Shown: positions 51,490 through 59,768 of the stretch, piece after piece | Layout: every line of letters starts with the position of its first letter | Position numbering within the stretch: the stretch's first letter is position 1 | Assembly: GCA_035946625.1 (NCBI GenBank) | Contig: DASYZE010000075.1 | Location: 62,001 to 126,000, forward strand | Length of the DNA stretch: 64,000 nt | Source: DASYXZ01 sp035946625 | GTDB lineage: Bacteria > Acidobacteriota > Terriglobia > UBA7540 | Direction of reading: 5' to 3' | The notes under the pieces: model-generated | Told to the model about the DNA's origin: nothing | Seen by the model: the letters and a program-made list of their open reading frames with translations, nothing else | Database searches by the model: none | Translations under genes and position numbers: made by a program

Positions 51490-53448
51490 ATGTGTGGCAT
51501 CGCCGGTTTCATCAGCTCGACTTCCTCTGCCGCCGGACCATGGACTGAAATCGTCGGCCGGATGACTGACCAAATTGCCCATCGAGGGCCTGACGATTCC
51601 GGCGCCTGGGTGGATGCCGAGCGCGGAGTCGCACTCGGCTCGCGGCGACTGGCGATCGTGGACCTAAGCCAGGCCGGACATCAGCCCATGCTTTCATCCT
51701 GTGGCCGTTTCGTAATCGCCTTCAATGGTGAAGTGTACAATTTTTCCTCCCTGCGCGAGGAGCTTACACCGAGAGGTCACAAATTTCGCGGCCACTCTGA
51801 CACCGAGGTCATCCTGGCCGCCATCGCCGAGTGGGGCTTGGAGGCGGCGGTGATGAAATTTGTGGGCATGTTTGCCTTCGCCGTTTGGGACCAGCCGCTT
51901 CGCACTTTGCACCTGGTCCGCGACCGCCTGGGCATCAAGCCGCTCTACTACGGCTGGGCCGGCAAAACTTTTCTATTTGGTTCGGAGCTGAAGGCGCTCC
52001 GCGCCCATCCTGATTTTGTTCCGAAGATCAATCGGAATGCCATCGCGTTGTACATGCGCTACAACTACATTCCCCAGCCCTTCTCCATCTACGAGCGGAC
52101 TTTCAAGTTGCCCCCCGGGTGCATCCTCAGCGTTCCAGTGGTTGATCATTCATTTCCGGCACAAATCAAGCCGTCGCCCTACTGGTCCGCCAAAGAAATC
52201 GCCGAGCGTGGACTGGCCCATCCCTTCGTCGGAACGGAGGTCGAGGCGGTCGAGCAGTTGGATTCACTTTTGCGAGACTCGGTCAAGCTGCGCATGATTG
52301 CCGATGTCCCATTGGGAGGATTTCTTTCCGGCGGTATTGACTCCTCAACGATTGTCGCTTTAATGCAAGCGCAAAGCAGCCGGCGGGTGGAGACGTTTAC
52401 GATCGGGTTTGCTGAATCACAATACAACGAGGCCGAACACGCCAAAGCGGTAGCCGCGCATTTGGGGACCGATCACACGGAATTGTATGTGACACCCCAG
52501 GAAGCGCAGGCGGTGATTCCCAAACTTCCTCTCTTTTACGACGAACCTTTTTCCGACTCTTCTCAGATTCCCACTTATCTCGTATCCGAGTTGGCGCGGC
52601 GGCACGTAAGCGTGAGCCTCTCCGGCGATGGCGGTGATGAATTGTTTGGCGGATATCCCCGCTACTTCCGGTCCCATGCACTTTGGAAAAAGATGCGATG
52701 GCTTCCTCGCCCGGCCCGGCGTGTGATGGCGAGCCTGATTTCAGCTCCAAGCCTGAGTATGTACAACCGTCGATTGAGTTGGCTTGCTCCCTGGACGGAT
52801 CGATTTGGCCGGCCGGCAACGGTCGGCGAAAAAATGTATAAACTGTCGGAAGCGTTGACTGCGGACAGCCGCGAAGCCCTCTACCGGCACTTTGGATCCC
52901 ATTCCAAACGGCCAGTGGATCTGGTGCTGGGATCCACGGAGCCGATGGTAGCCCTCACCGATTCTTCCCAGTGGGCGGCGCTGCCGGATTATTTTCAGCA
53001 GATGATGTTCTTCGACACCATCACCTACCTGCCGGACGACATTCTGACCAAAGTAGACCGAGCCAGCATGGCCGTCAGCCTGGAAGCGAGGGTGCCGATG
53101 ATCGATCATCGGGTGGTGGAGTTTGCGGCCCGCGTTCCTGCGGCGATGAAGATTCGCAATGGCACGGGCAAGTGGCTGCTCCGACAAGTGCTTTATCGTT
53201 ATGTGCCCAGGGATTTGATTGAACGTCCGAAAATGGGTTTTGGCGTGCCCATTGACGCCTGGCTCCGCCAACCGCTTCGCGATTGGGCCGAGGCGCTTTT
53301 GAATGAAAACCGGCTGAAACGCGAAGGTTATCTTAATCCCGCGCCCATCCAGAAGATTTGGGCAGAACACCTCTCCGGCGAACGCAACTGGGCGGACTTG
53401 CTCTGGGATGTGCTGATGTTTCAGGCGTGGCGCGAGCGATGGGTTTGA
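51490..53448 (+). CDS. asnB: Asparagine synthetase B, copy 2
   Basis: The 652-residue protein starts MCGIAGFISSTSS at ATG 51490; the Cys2 nucleophile fixes this start even though the frame is open further upstream. IAHRGPDDSGAW and the PP-loop LSGGIDSSTIVAL, plus DRASMAVSLEARVPMIDH, are intact. It is divergent from the toroid-like gene and copy 1. Two different AsnB proteins in one glycan region suggest amidation of an acidic sugar, rather than housekeeping asparagine supply. Confidence 0.92.
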   Translation: MCGIAGFISSTSSAAGPWTEIVGRMTDQIAHRGPDDSGAWVDAERGVALGSRRLAIVDLSQAGHQPMLSSCGRFVIAFNGEVYNFSSLREELTPRGHKFRGHSDTEVILAAIAEWGLEAAVMKFVGMFAFAVWDQPLRTLHLVRDRLGIKPLYYGWAGKTFLFGSELKALRAHPDFVPKINRNAIALYMRYNYIPQPFSIYERTFKLPPGCILSVPVVDHSFPAQIKPSPYWSAKEIAERGLAHPFVGTEVEAVEQLDSLLRDSVKLRMIADVPLGGFLSGGIDSSTIVALMQAQSSRRVETFTIGFAESQYNEAEHAKAVAAHLGTDHTELYVTPQEAQAVIPKLPLFYDEPFSDSSQIPTYLVSELARRHVSVSLSGDGGDELFGGYPRYFRSHALWKKMRWLPRPARRVMASLISAPSLSMYNRRLSWLAPWTDRFGRPATVGEKMYKLSEALTADSREALYRHFGSHSKRPVDLVLGSTEPMVALTDSSQWAALPDYFQQMMFFDTITYLPDDILTKVDRASMAVSLEARVPMIDHRVVEFAARVPAAMKIRNGTGKWLLRQVLYRYVPRDLIERPKMGFGVPIDAWLRQPLRDWAEALLNENRLKREGYLNPAPIQKIWAEHLSGERNWADLLWDVLMFQAWRERWV

Positions 53449-53529
53449 GATTGTTCCCCCGGAGATTACCTGCCCTTCAGGATTGTACCCAAGACCTTCT
53501 CGCAGCGAGGGAACAAGGAAGTGCCGCCA

Positions 53530-53712
53530 TCAACGAGCCGCCTGACTGATGATACGGACTACTCTCGATTTGGAGAAAATCTGGTAGTTATCCCGTGTGA
53601 CAGCCCGAACCGAGACGCCAAGTACGGCCTCTTCTACGAGTACTCCGTTCCCCAGCCAAGAGGATGTTCCTCGATATGGGGTTAAGACGCAATCATAGAA
53701 GGGCAATAGCAT
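53530..53712 (-). CDS. Possible 60-residue third gene of the ATPase/DUF4276 operon
   Basis: ATG 53712 lies five bases after the DUF4276 stop codon and opens 60 codons ending at 53530. The product is mostly beta-prone (GNGVLVEEAVLGVSVRAVTR, then NYQIFSKSRVVRII). No family is recognised and the ribosome site is weak (AGAAG). The position is suggestive; the coding call is tentative. The remaining 53449-53529 shows nothing. Confidence 0.35.
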   Translation of the reverse strand: MLLPFYDCVLTPYRGTSSWLGNGVLVEEAVLGVSVRAVTRDNYQIFSKSRVVRIISQAAR

Positions 53713-53717
53713 GTCTT

Positions 53718-54410
53718 CTAGGCGACAAGGGATTCAAGTTGGTGTAACCAACCATCAAAATGGGGGCATTCGGCGCGAATTGGGTCCAACCCAATTTCCA
53801 AAATCGCAAGTGTGCCAAAAAGAGGCTTGTTGTAACTCGGCACGAGCTTCTCGACACGCTTGGACGGCGCAGTGACAGGTGAATCATCAATGTCTTCAGG
53901 AGTGGCAAAGCTTTCGCGAATCTGGTTGAAACTGGGTTCCAGATCAGGTCGGCAGATGCCGCGCGCGAAGGCAGCGCAGTCACTGAAAAGCAGGCCCTCG
54001 AATTCGTGCACCACCACGAAGGGCAAGAATCGGGTGGTATCAAAATCTGTCCCCATCTCATGAGCCAAATCATCGCGCAACGCCTCTTCTACAACTGATG
54101 CCTTCTGGTGACCCGACGCGCCGACGGCTTCCGCGCGTCCGGGCCATGCTCGATCTCCGTGTTGCGGCAGGCCATAGAAATCCACCATGGTAGTTGCAAC
54201 ACAACCTGGATCCTGCCGAAGATGATTTATGATGTCTTTCCTGACCGGGAGCCAGGGGCGGATGCCGCCGCGACTACGCCTCAGCCGTGCATTACCTATG
54301 ATCCGAGCGCCAACTGACTCATAGCCACAATGCAACAGGTGCTCTCGAAGGACAACGTTAATGAAGTCCTCTTCCGTCTGCCCTTCCACATGCACAAGAA
54401 GTCGGGCCAT
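53718..54410 (-). CDS. DUF4276 (Toprim-like) protein, partner of ATPase
   Basis: The 230-residue protein has the DUF4276 pattern: LLVHVEGQTEEDFINVVL (Glu9 of the first acidic motif), TTMVDFYGLP (Asp77), FVVVHEFEGLLFSDCAAFA, then a variable C-terminal helix. This is a Toprim-like metal-dependent nuclease fold. ATG 54410 is two bases past the ATPase stop with GGAG seven bases before it, so translation is coupled. Together with the ATPase it resembles known ATPase-Toprim anti-phage modules such as AbiL and, more distantly, PARIS or OLD/Gabija. Confidence 0.82.
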   Translation of the reverse strand: MARLLVHVEGQTEEDFINVVLREHLLHCGYESVGARIIGNARLRRSRGGIRPWLPVRKDIINHLRQDPGCVATTMVDFYGLPQHGDRAWPGRAEAVGASGHQKASVVEEALRDDLAHEMGTDFDTTRFLPFVVVHEFEGLLFSDCAAFARGICRPDLEPSFNQIRESFATPEDIDDSPVTAPSKRVEKLVPSYNKPLFGTLAILEIGLDPIRAECPHFDGWLHQLESLVA

Positions 54411-54412
54411 CG

Positions 54413-55531
54413 TCACTCCGGATTGGGTCGCCCCGCGAATTCGTTCTTTTCCCAAAGTTGGCCAAGACTGTAGTCTTTCAGCCACTCGGCGAGTCGCGCC
54501 GATTCGAGGCGGGTGATTTGAGTGGCAGCACCCACTCGATTGGCAACCAGAACATCTTCAGGTTCAAGATGGTCCAATAAAAGTGATGATTGTGTTGACA
54601 CGATCACCTGGGTGCTCGTCGAGGCAGCCCGAATGAGAGACGTCAGCATTTCAATGGCGTAAGGATGCAGGCCCAATTCGGGCTCATCCACAAGGATGAC
54701 CGAGGGGAGATACTGTTTTGGCTGCAGAAACAGGGTCACCAGAGCAATGAATCGAAGGGTGCCATCCGAAAGAGACGACGCATCGAAATATTGATCTGAG
54801 TTCTTATGCCTCCATTCAAGCTTGATGTCGTCCGGCTTAAGCCTAAGCGGTTCCAATCTGAAATCATCGAAAAAAGGCGCGACGCGTTGGACCGTCCGGC
54901 GAATCAAGCCGTAGGATGCCTTCTCCCTCTCGTGAAGATAATACAGGAAGGCTGCAAGATTGGAGCCGTCGGGTTGCAGAAAGCGGTTATCGTTCACCGC
55001 TCCCGTCTTCCGCATTTGCGAAGACGAGCTCGTGTCGTGGACGTGATAGAGTCGCCAGCCACCAAGACGCTGTCGAACCCAACCGGGGATTTTTTTGAGG
55101 TTAGGATTGCTGATGCCTGCTTCACGTCCCCCTTCTCGGGGCGAAAGAGAATCGTTGAAAGGTTTAGGGTGTTGGCTTCTGTTCCAGAAAAATACACTCT
55201 CCGAAGACGGGTAGAGACCGTCGTCGCGGGTTGGGGAGAGGGTGAGCTTATACTGATTTACTTCGTTCTCAAACGATATATGAATATTAATTTCCTCGGT
55301 TGTTTTCGAGCCGAAGTGCAGCAGCTTCTCGGCGCCGCCAGCTTCTGTCACATAATTCCCCAGCCGTCCCTCGCGAATGGCGTGGAGAAACGCGAAGACA
55401 CCGATGAAATTCGATTTGCCTGAGCCATTCGGCCCGATCAGTACGTTGCAGGCTGTCAGCGGTAACCTTTCTATCGAAGCAATGCTCTTAAAACCGCGAA
55501 TGGTGATGTAATCAAGCGCGTTTGTGGGCAT
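54413..55531 (-). CDS. AAA/ABC-type ATPase, first gene of a candidate defence module
   Basis: The 372-residue protein has Walker A GPNGSGKS (33-40), after a YITIRGFKSI strand typical of the SMC/OLD/RecF ATPases, an ABC signature-like SLSDGTLRF (253-261), Walker B VILVDEPELGLHP (278-290) and STQSSLLLDHLEPEDV (312-327). It is an AAA_21-type overcoming-lysogenisation-defect-like ATPase. Here no Toprim is fused; the Toprim-like part is the separate next gene. ATG 55531 gives the normal start. Likely role: sensing phage and licensing the nuclease partner (inference). Confidence 0.85.
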   Translation of the reverse strand: MPTNALDYITIRGFKSIASIERLPLTACNVLIGPNGSGKSNFIGVFAFLHAIREGRLGNYVTEAGGAEKLLHFGSKTTEEINIHISFENEVNQYKLTLSPTRDDGLYPSSESVFFWNRSQHPKPFNDSLSPREGGREAGISNPNLKKIPGWVRQRLGGWRLYHVHDTSSSSQMRKTGAVNDNRFLQPDGSNLAAFLYYLHEREKASYGLIRRTVQRVAPFFDDFRLEPLRLKPDDIKLEWRHKNSDQYFDASSLSDGTLRFIALVTLFLQPKQYLPSVILVDEPELGLHPYAIEMLTSLIRAASTSTQVIVSTQSSLLLDHLEPEDVLVANRVGAATQITRLESARLAEWLKDYSLGQLWEKNEFAGRPNPE

Positions 55532-55966
55532 ATGATTTGGGATCGGCACGTCACGCGAACCGCTTAAGGTTCGCTTCCACCTGCACCTCGCCGCCCCTAA
55601 GAATAACTCACGGCCGCCATTTTTGGCAGATATATGATGTAAGGCGCGAGAGACACTACAGCGCGGACCACGGGACCGGCGGCCCGTATCCATTCCGTGG
55701 CAATCATTGTCATCGTAACTTCTTCATAATCCGTCAGCCGACAGATCGAACCGCCGCCGACCTTTCTTTCCGGTTGTTGCGGCTCGGCCGCGCCGCTCTG
55801 AGGAGAGGCTCCGCCTTACCGGGCCGCGCTTCTTATTGATTTTCCTGGCGAGGCTGCGCCTCGCGCTAAACGCAGCGCAGCCGGTTGCTGCCATTAAAAT
55901 TATCTTTCATTCCCTTCATTGGAATCTGCCGGTCTGCGATATACTTTTTGACTCGAGAGTCGCCTT
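55532..55966. other. Non-coding gap between defence module and cytochrome gene
   Basis: This 435-bp stretch holds no convincing gene. It is GC-rich with several short hairpins (for example GCGAGGCTGCGCCTCGC near 55850). A TATACT at 55940-55945, 22 bases before the cytochrome start, may be a -10 element but lacks a good -35. Confidence 0.4.
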
Positions 55967-56854
55967 ATGTCTAACCTTCGATCTACTCACATTCAGCAGG
56001 CCGCATTATCAGCAGATTGTCCGGCGCGGCGAGTGGCCCGCAGTGCCGGCCGGCGATTTGCCTTGGATGCTGAGCGTCAGCATTCAAGGGTGCGGGCAGG
56101 GATTATCCTTGCCTCAGTTCTTATTTTGGCCGCGTCCACGGGGGCCGTGACGTTCGCGCAGTCTCCTTCGCGGGACATGGTCGCGCGGGGAGAGAGCCAG
56201 TTCAAACAGTCATGCGGCTTCTGCCACGCGCCTGACGCCACCGGCGCGCGCGGCCCTGACCTGATTCGCTCCCCCATAGTGGCTCATGACGTGAAAGGGA
56301 ATTTGATTGGTGAAGTCATTCGCAACGGACGCCCGGACAAAGGCATGCCGCCTCTTCCTCTGAACCCGCAACAAATTGCGGCCATTGCGGCGTTCCTGCA
56401 CGCTCGGGCGCAGCAGGCACTGGATTCGGCCTCAGTTCCCGAGAAATATCCGTTGGCGAAACTTCTCACGGGCAGCGCGGAAGCGGGGAAAGCCTACTTC
56501 AATGGAGCGGGCGGGTGCAAAGCCTGCCATTCGCCCGCGGGCGACCTGAAGGGCATCGCCGGCAAATATTCTCCTCTTCGCCTCCAGAGGCAGATGATTT
56601 ATCCGCGCGGAGATTCCTCACACTCAACCGTGACCGTGGTCCTGCCGACGGGTGAGCGCGTGCAAGGTTCGCTGCTGCATCTCGACGAGTTCACGGTGGC
56701 CTTGCGAGATGAGTCAGGGTGGTATCGATCTTTCGCGCTCGACAAGGTTCGCATCGAGGTGCATGATCCGCTCGCGGCGCATCGGAGACTGATGGACGAA
56801 ATAACGCAGGAAGAGTTGCACGATCTCTTTGCTTATCTCGTAACTTTGAAGTGA
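55967..56854 (+). CDS. Dihaem cytochrome c family protein
   Basis: The 295-residue protein has a membrane/signal segment at about residues 44-64 (AGIILASVLILAASTGAVTF) and two haem c sites: CGFCH and CKACH. The first cytochrome domain is followed by a Pro/Gly loop (GRPDKGMPPLPLNP) with the Met ligand region; the second ends with a short beta segment (TVTVVLPTGERVQGSLLHLD) that looks like a PQQ-partner-type insertion. It transfers electrons in the periplasm. The next gene is a PQQ dehydrogenase 49 bp downstream, its probable electron donor. Confidence 0.9.
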   Translation: MSNLRSTHIQQAALSADCPARRVARSAGRRFALDAERQHSRVRAGIILASVLILAASTGAVTFAQSPSRDMVARGESQFKQSCGFCHAPDATGARGPDLIRSPIVAHDVKGNLIGEVIRNGRPDKGMPPLPLNPQQIAAIAAFLHARAQQALDSASVPEKYPLAKLLTGSAEAGKAYFNGAGGCKACHSPAGDLKGIAGKYSPLRLQRQMIYPRGDSSHSTVTVVLPTGERVQGSLLHLDEFTVALRDESGWYRSFALDKVRIEVHDPLAAHRRLMDEITQEELHDLFAYLVTLK

Positions 56855-56903
56855 GGGCCATGCTCGTAATGCTCTCCAATCGAATGTCACTCAGGCTTGA
56901 CCT

Positions 56904-58532
56904 ATGAACCTTACAAAATACATCGGCAAGCAGGCATTACGTCGATGGCGCAGACCAAGATTTCTGATGGCGACATTCCTCGCGCCCTGTCTCCTTGCCC
57001 TGCGGCTCGCCGCCCAGGGCCTTTCCCCTGAAACCCTTTTTCAACCACCCACTTCAAGCTGGCCAACTTACAATGGTGAATATTCCGGGCGGCGATTCAG
57101 CACGCTTGACCAGATCAATTCGCAAAATATCAGCTCACTTACTCTGGCTTGGAGATTCCGCGCCAACGTTACGATCAAATCGACACCCTTGGAGGTAAAC
57201 GGCATTCTTTACCTCACCACTCCGGACAATGTGTGGGCGGTCGACGGACGAACCGGGCACACGATCTGGCATTATCATCGCGCCTCGGAGGGTGACCACA
57301 TAGGTCACCGCGGGGTAGGCATGTTCGGAGACTGGCTCTACTTCACCACTTCGGACGCCCAATTGGTAAGCCTCAATGCGAAAGACGGCAAAGTCCGGTG
57401 GATTGTTGAGCTGGCCGACCCCAAGCTCGGATACTTTTCCACCATGGCGCCGCTGGTGGTGCGCGATCATGTGATTGTCGGCGTCTCGGGAGACGTCACG
57501 GACATTCCCGGCTTCCTCGAATCGATTGATCCCAAGACCGGCACGGTGCAATGGAAGTGGTTCACAGAGCCGAAGCCCGGCGAGCCGGGATCGGAAACCT
57601 GGCCTAAGAATTCCGATGCCATCCTCCATGGCGGTGCCATGACGTGGATGACGGGGACTTACGACCCCGGGCTCAATCTGGTTTACTGGGGCACAGGGAA
57701 CCCCAATCCGGTTCTGGCCGGCGACGTGCGGCCGGGCGATAATCTTTATACGTGTTCGATTGTGGCTCTCAATCCCGATACGGGGAAACTGGCGTGGTCC
57801 TTCCAACCTTCGCCCCACGACGTACATGACTGGGACGCGGTGGAGACTCCCATAGTATTTGACGCCGAATTTGGCGGTACGCCGCGCAAGTTGCTGGCCC
57901 AGGCCAGCCGCAACGGATTTTTCTTCGTGCTCGATCGGGCCACCGGCGAACACCTGGTGACCGCCCCGTTTATCGATGTCAATTGGGCGTCAGGGATTGA
58001 TTCGCGCGGGCGTCCTGTGATCAAAGCGGGTTACGCTCCGACGCCCGATGGCGCGCTGGTCGAGCCCTCATCCGATGGCGCCACCAACTGGCTGGCTCCC
58101 AGTTTCGACCCGCAAACCGGACTTTTCTACGTCAGTGCGCGGCGCACATTCAGTATTTTCTATCTCACCACTACGGGCAAGCCGGAAGGTTGGGCAGGCC
58201 GCGATGCCGGCCTTTGGGCCAATTCCACCATCCGCGCCATCGATTATCGTACGGGCAAGATTGTATGGAATCATGAGCTCGGTGAGGGCGAAAGCGGGGC
58301 GGGCATCCTGACTACGGCGGGCCATTTGCTGTTTACTGCCGACGTGGATGGCAATCTGCTGGCCCTCGATCCTGAGACGGGGAAAACCCTGTGGCACCTG
58401 AGCGTCGGGGATAGTACCGAAAACAGTCCCATGTCTTACGAACTCGACGGGAGACAATACGTGCTCATGGCGGTTCACGACGAACTTATCGCTTTCGCGC
58501 TGCCAGAAAACCTGGTGCGGCCCCAGAATTGA
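56904..58532 (+). CDS. PQQ-dependent alcohol dehydrogenase-type quinoprotein
   Basis: The 542-residue protein has an N-terminal basic signal (RRWRRPRFLMATFLAPCLLA) and an eight-bladed propeller with tryptophan-docking repeats such as GTVQWKWF, GKLAWSF, GKIVWNHE and GKTLWHLS. PHDVHDWDAVETPI contains the likely catalytic Asp, and WGTGNPNP the Asn ligand to Ca. The vicinal Cys-Cys disulfide of classic methanol dehydrogenases is not visible. It oxidises a small alcohol or sugar-like substrate and passes electrons to the adjacent cytochrome c. No pqqA-E genes are in the window. Confidence 0.9.
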   Translation: MNLTKYIGKQALRRWRRPRFLMATFLAPCLLALRLAAQGLSPETLFQPPTSSWPTYNGEYSGRRFSTLDQINSQNISSLTLAWRFRANVTIKSTPLEVNGILYLTTPDNVWAVDGRTGHTIWHYHRASEGDHIGHRGVGMFGDWLYFTTSDAQLVSLNAKDGKVRWIVELADPKLGYFSTMAPLVVRDHVIVGVSGDVTDIPGFLESIDPKTGTVQWKWFTEPKPGEPGSETWPKNSDAILHGGAMTWMTGTYDPGLNLVYWGTGNPNPVLAGDVRPGDNLYTCSIVALNPDTGKLAWSFQPSPHDVHDWDAVETPIVFDAEFGGTPRKLLAQASRNGFFFVLDRATGEHLVTAPFIDVNWASGIDSRGRPVIKAGYAPTPDGALVEPSSDGATNWLAPSFDPQTGLFYVSARRTFSIFYLTTTGKPEGWAGRDAGLWANSTIRAIDYRTGKIVWNHELGEGESGAGILTTAGHLLFTADVDGNLLALDPETGKTLWHLSVGDSTENSPMSYELDGRQYVLMAVHDELIAFALPENLVRPQN

Positions 58533-58594
58533 CTTTGCAAACCGTTTATCTATCCATTTTTCCGGCAGCGCAGCGGTTAAACTTGCAAACTATA

Positions 58595-58703
58595 CCGATG
58601 CAAGCTGGTGACGCATTTTGATTTAGTAGAGCCGGGTTTTAGCCCGGCATGCGCCGCCCTGAAGGGCGGTGCTACGTCAAAATGCGTCACCACCCGATGC
58701 AAG
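58595..58703. repeat. Miniature element: 16-bp inverted ends, 10-bp flanking direct repeats, copy B core
   Basis: CCGATGCAAG occurs at 58595-58604 and 58694-58703 (perfect direct repeats). Between them, TGGTGACGCATTTTGA (58606-58621) and TCAAAATGCGTCACCA (58677-58692) are perfect 16-bp inverted repeats. Inside lies the TAGAGCC...GCTAC double-hairpin core (58627-58675), the same family as copies A and C. The layout suggests a mobile unit with a target-site duplication; no transposase is encoded. Confidence 0.7.
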
Positions 58704-58712
58704 TTACGGACC

Positions 58713-59768
58713 TTATTCCCCGCGCTTTCTTCCACGAACAGCCACCGGCCGTGGAAGTATAGCAATGTCTTCCAATCCAGTTTCTTCGAACCACGCGCGG
58801 ACCTCAGGATAGGTGTGCTTCCACGGGTAGCGGTGAGAGTACCAATCGAACGTGTCGAGCACGCACCATTCCGGATCAGGGTCCATGGCAATCTTGGTGA
58901 CCATTCGCCGAGGAAGGAAAATCGGAATCCAATAGAAGTAATAAAGCGGGATGGTGGCGTGGCAAAGCTCATAGAGCCAACGCGACGGCAGGCGGGCGGT
59001 GAAAGCGCGCTCAACGCTGCGGCAGGTTTCCATTGTCCAATCGAGAAGCGGGGCCATGCGCCGCAGCAGTCCGCCCCGTTGGGATAGAATGCGGAAGGTC
59101 ACGTCGAAAGACAGCACTTCATTGACGTGCTCGGGAAAGTATTCAAATGTTTCGTCAGCCGCCGGCGCGGATAAACCCAGATGGCGGCTTCTCCGGATGG
59201 CTTAAGGGTGCGGACCAAATGGAACAACGCCTTCTTGGTGTTGGGCGTGTGGTGCAGCACGTCAATGCGGTAAAAGCAATCAAAAGAATCTGGTGGAAAC
59301 GGGAGTTGGAAAGGTCTGCTTGGATGAAATGGCAGTATGGGAAATGCCCCAGGTTATCCTGCGCCACTTCCACCGCCAGGCTGAGATCGACTCCCGCAAC
59401 TTCCGCGCTGGAGCGTGCCACCACGTCCAGATATGGCCCAGAGCCCCAACCGGCGCCCAGGGCCCACTTCCCGGCCCAATCTTCCGGGTGCGAGCCGGTG
59501 CAGGCGGTAGACGCAGATTCGGAATTTTTGCGTGAAGCTTTGTCAAATTGGGTGCGTCGCCAGTGCTTCCATTCGAAACCCAAGCTGGATGAGTAGGTTT
59601 CTCCCGAAACAAAACGCGGGATGCCTTTCTTAATGGGAATTGTGCTCCGCAGGCCTTACAGCGATAATTCCCGGAGATTATTTTCCCGCTTTTTTTCTCC
59701 GAGATATCGAGCAACAATCCCGCCATGCAGCGCGGGCAGACCGGAAGTTTTGAGAGGGGTTCGTTCAT
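58713..59768 (-). pseudogene. SAM methyltransferase with Trm112-like N-terminus, at least three frameshifts
   Basis: The start ATG 59768 overlaps the upstream glycosyltransferase stop (ATGA). The N-terminus has a zinc ribbon (CPRC...YRCKACGAQFPL). Read across frames, the rest fits: a shift at about 59624 leads into FVSGETYSSSLGFEWKHW and a motif I region WALGAGWGSGPYLDVVA; a shift at about 59305 leads into FPPDSFDCFYRIDVLHHTPN; a shift near 59160 leads into EYFPEHVNEVLSFDV and the long intact C-terminus to RGRKRGE. Each shift looks like one missing base. It is a decayed gene or an assembly with indels. Confidence 0.8.

Noticed and set aside
50429..51565. 378-codon plus-strand frame opposite the toroid-like gene
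   Set aside because: Shadow frame; the minus-strand protein has repeated helical patterns and better composition.
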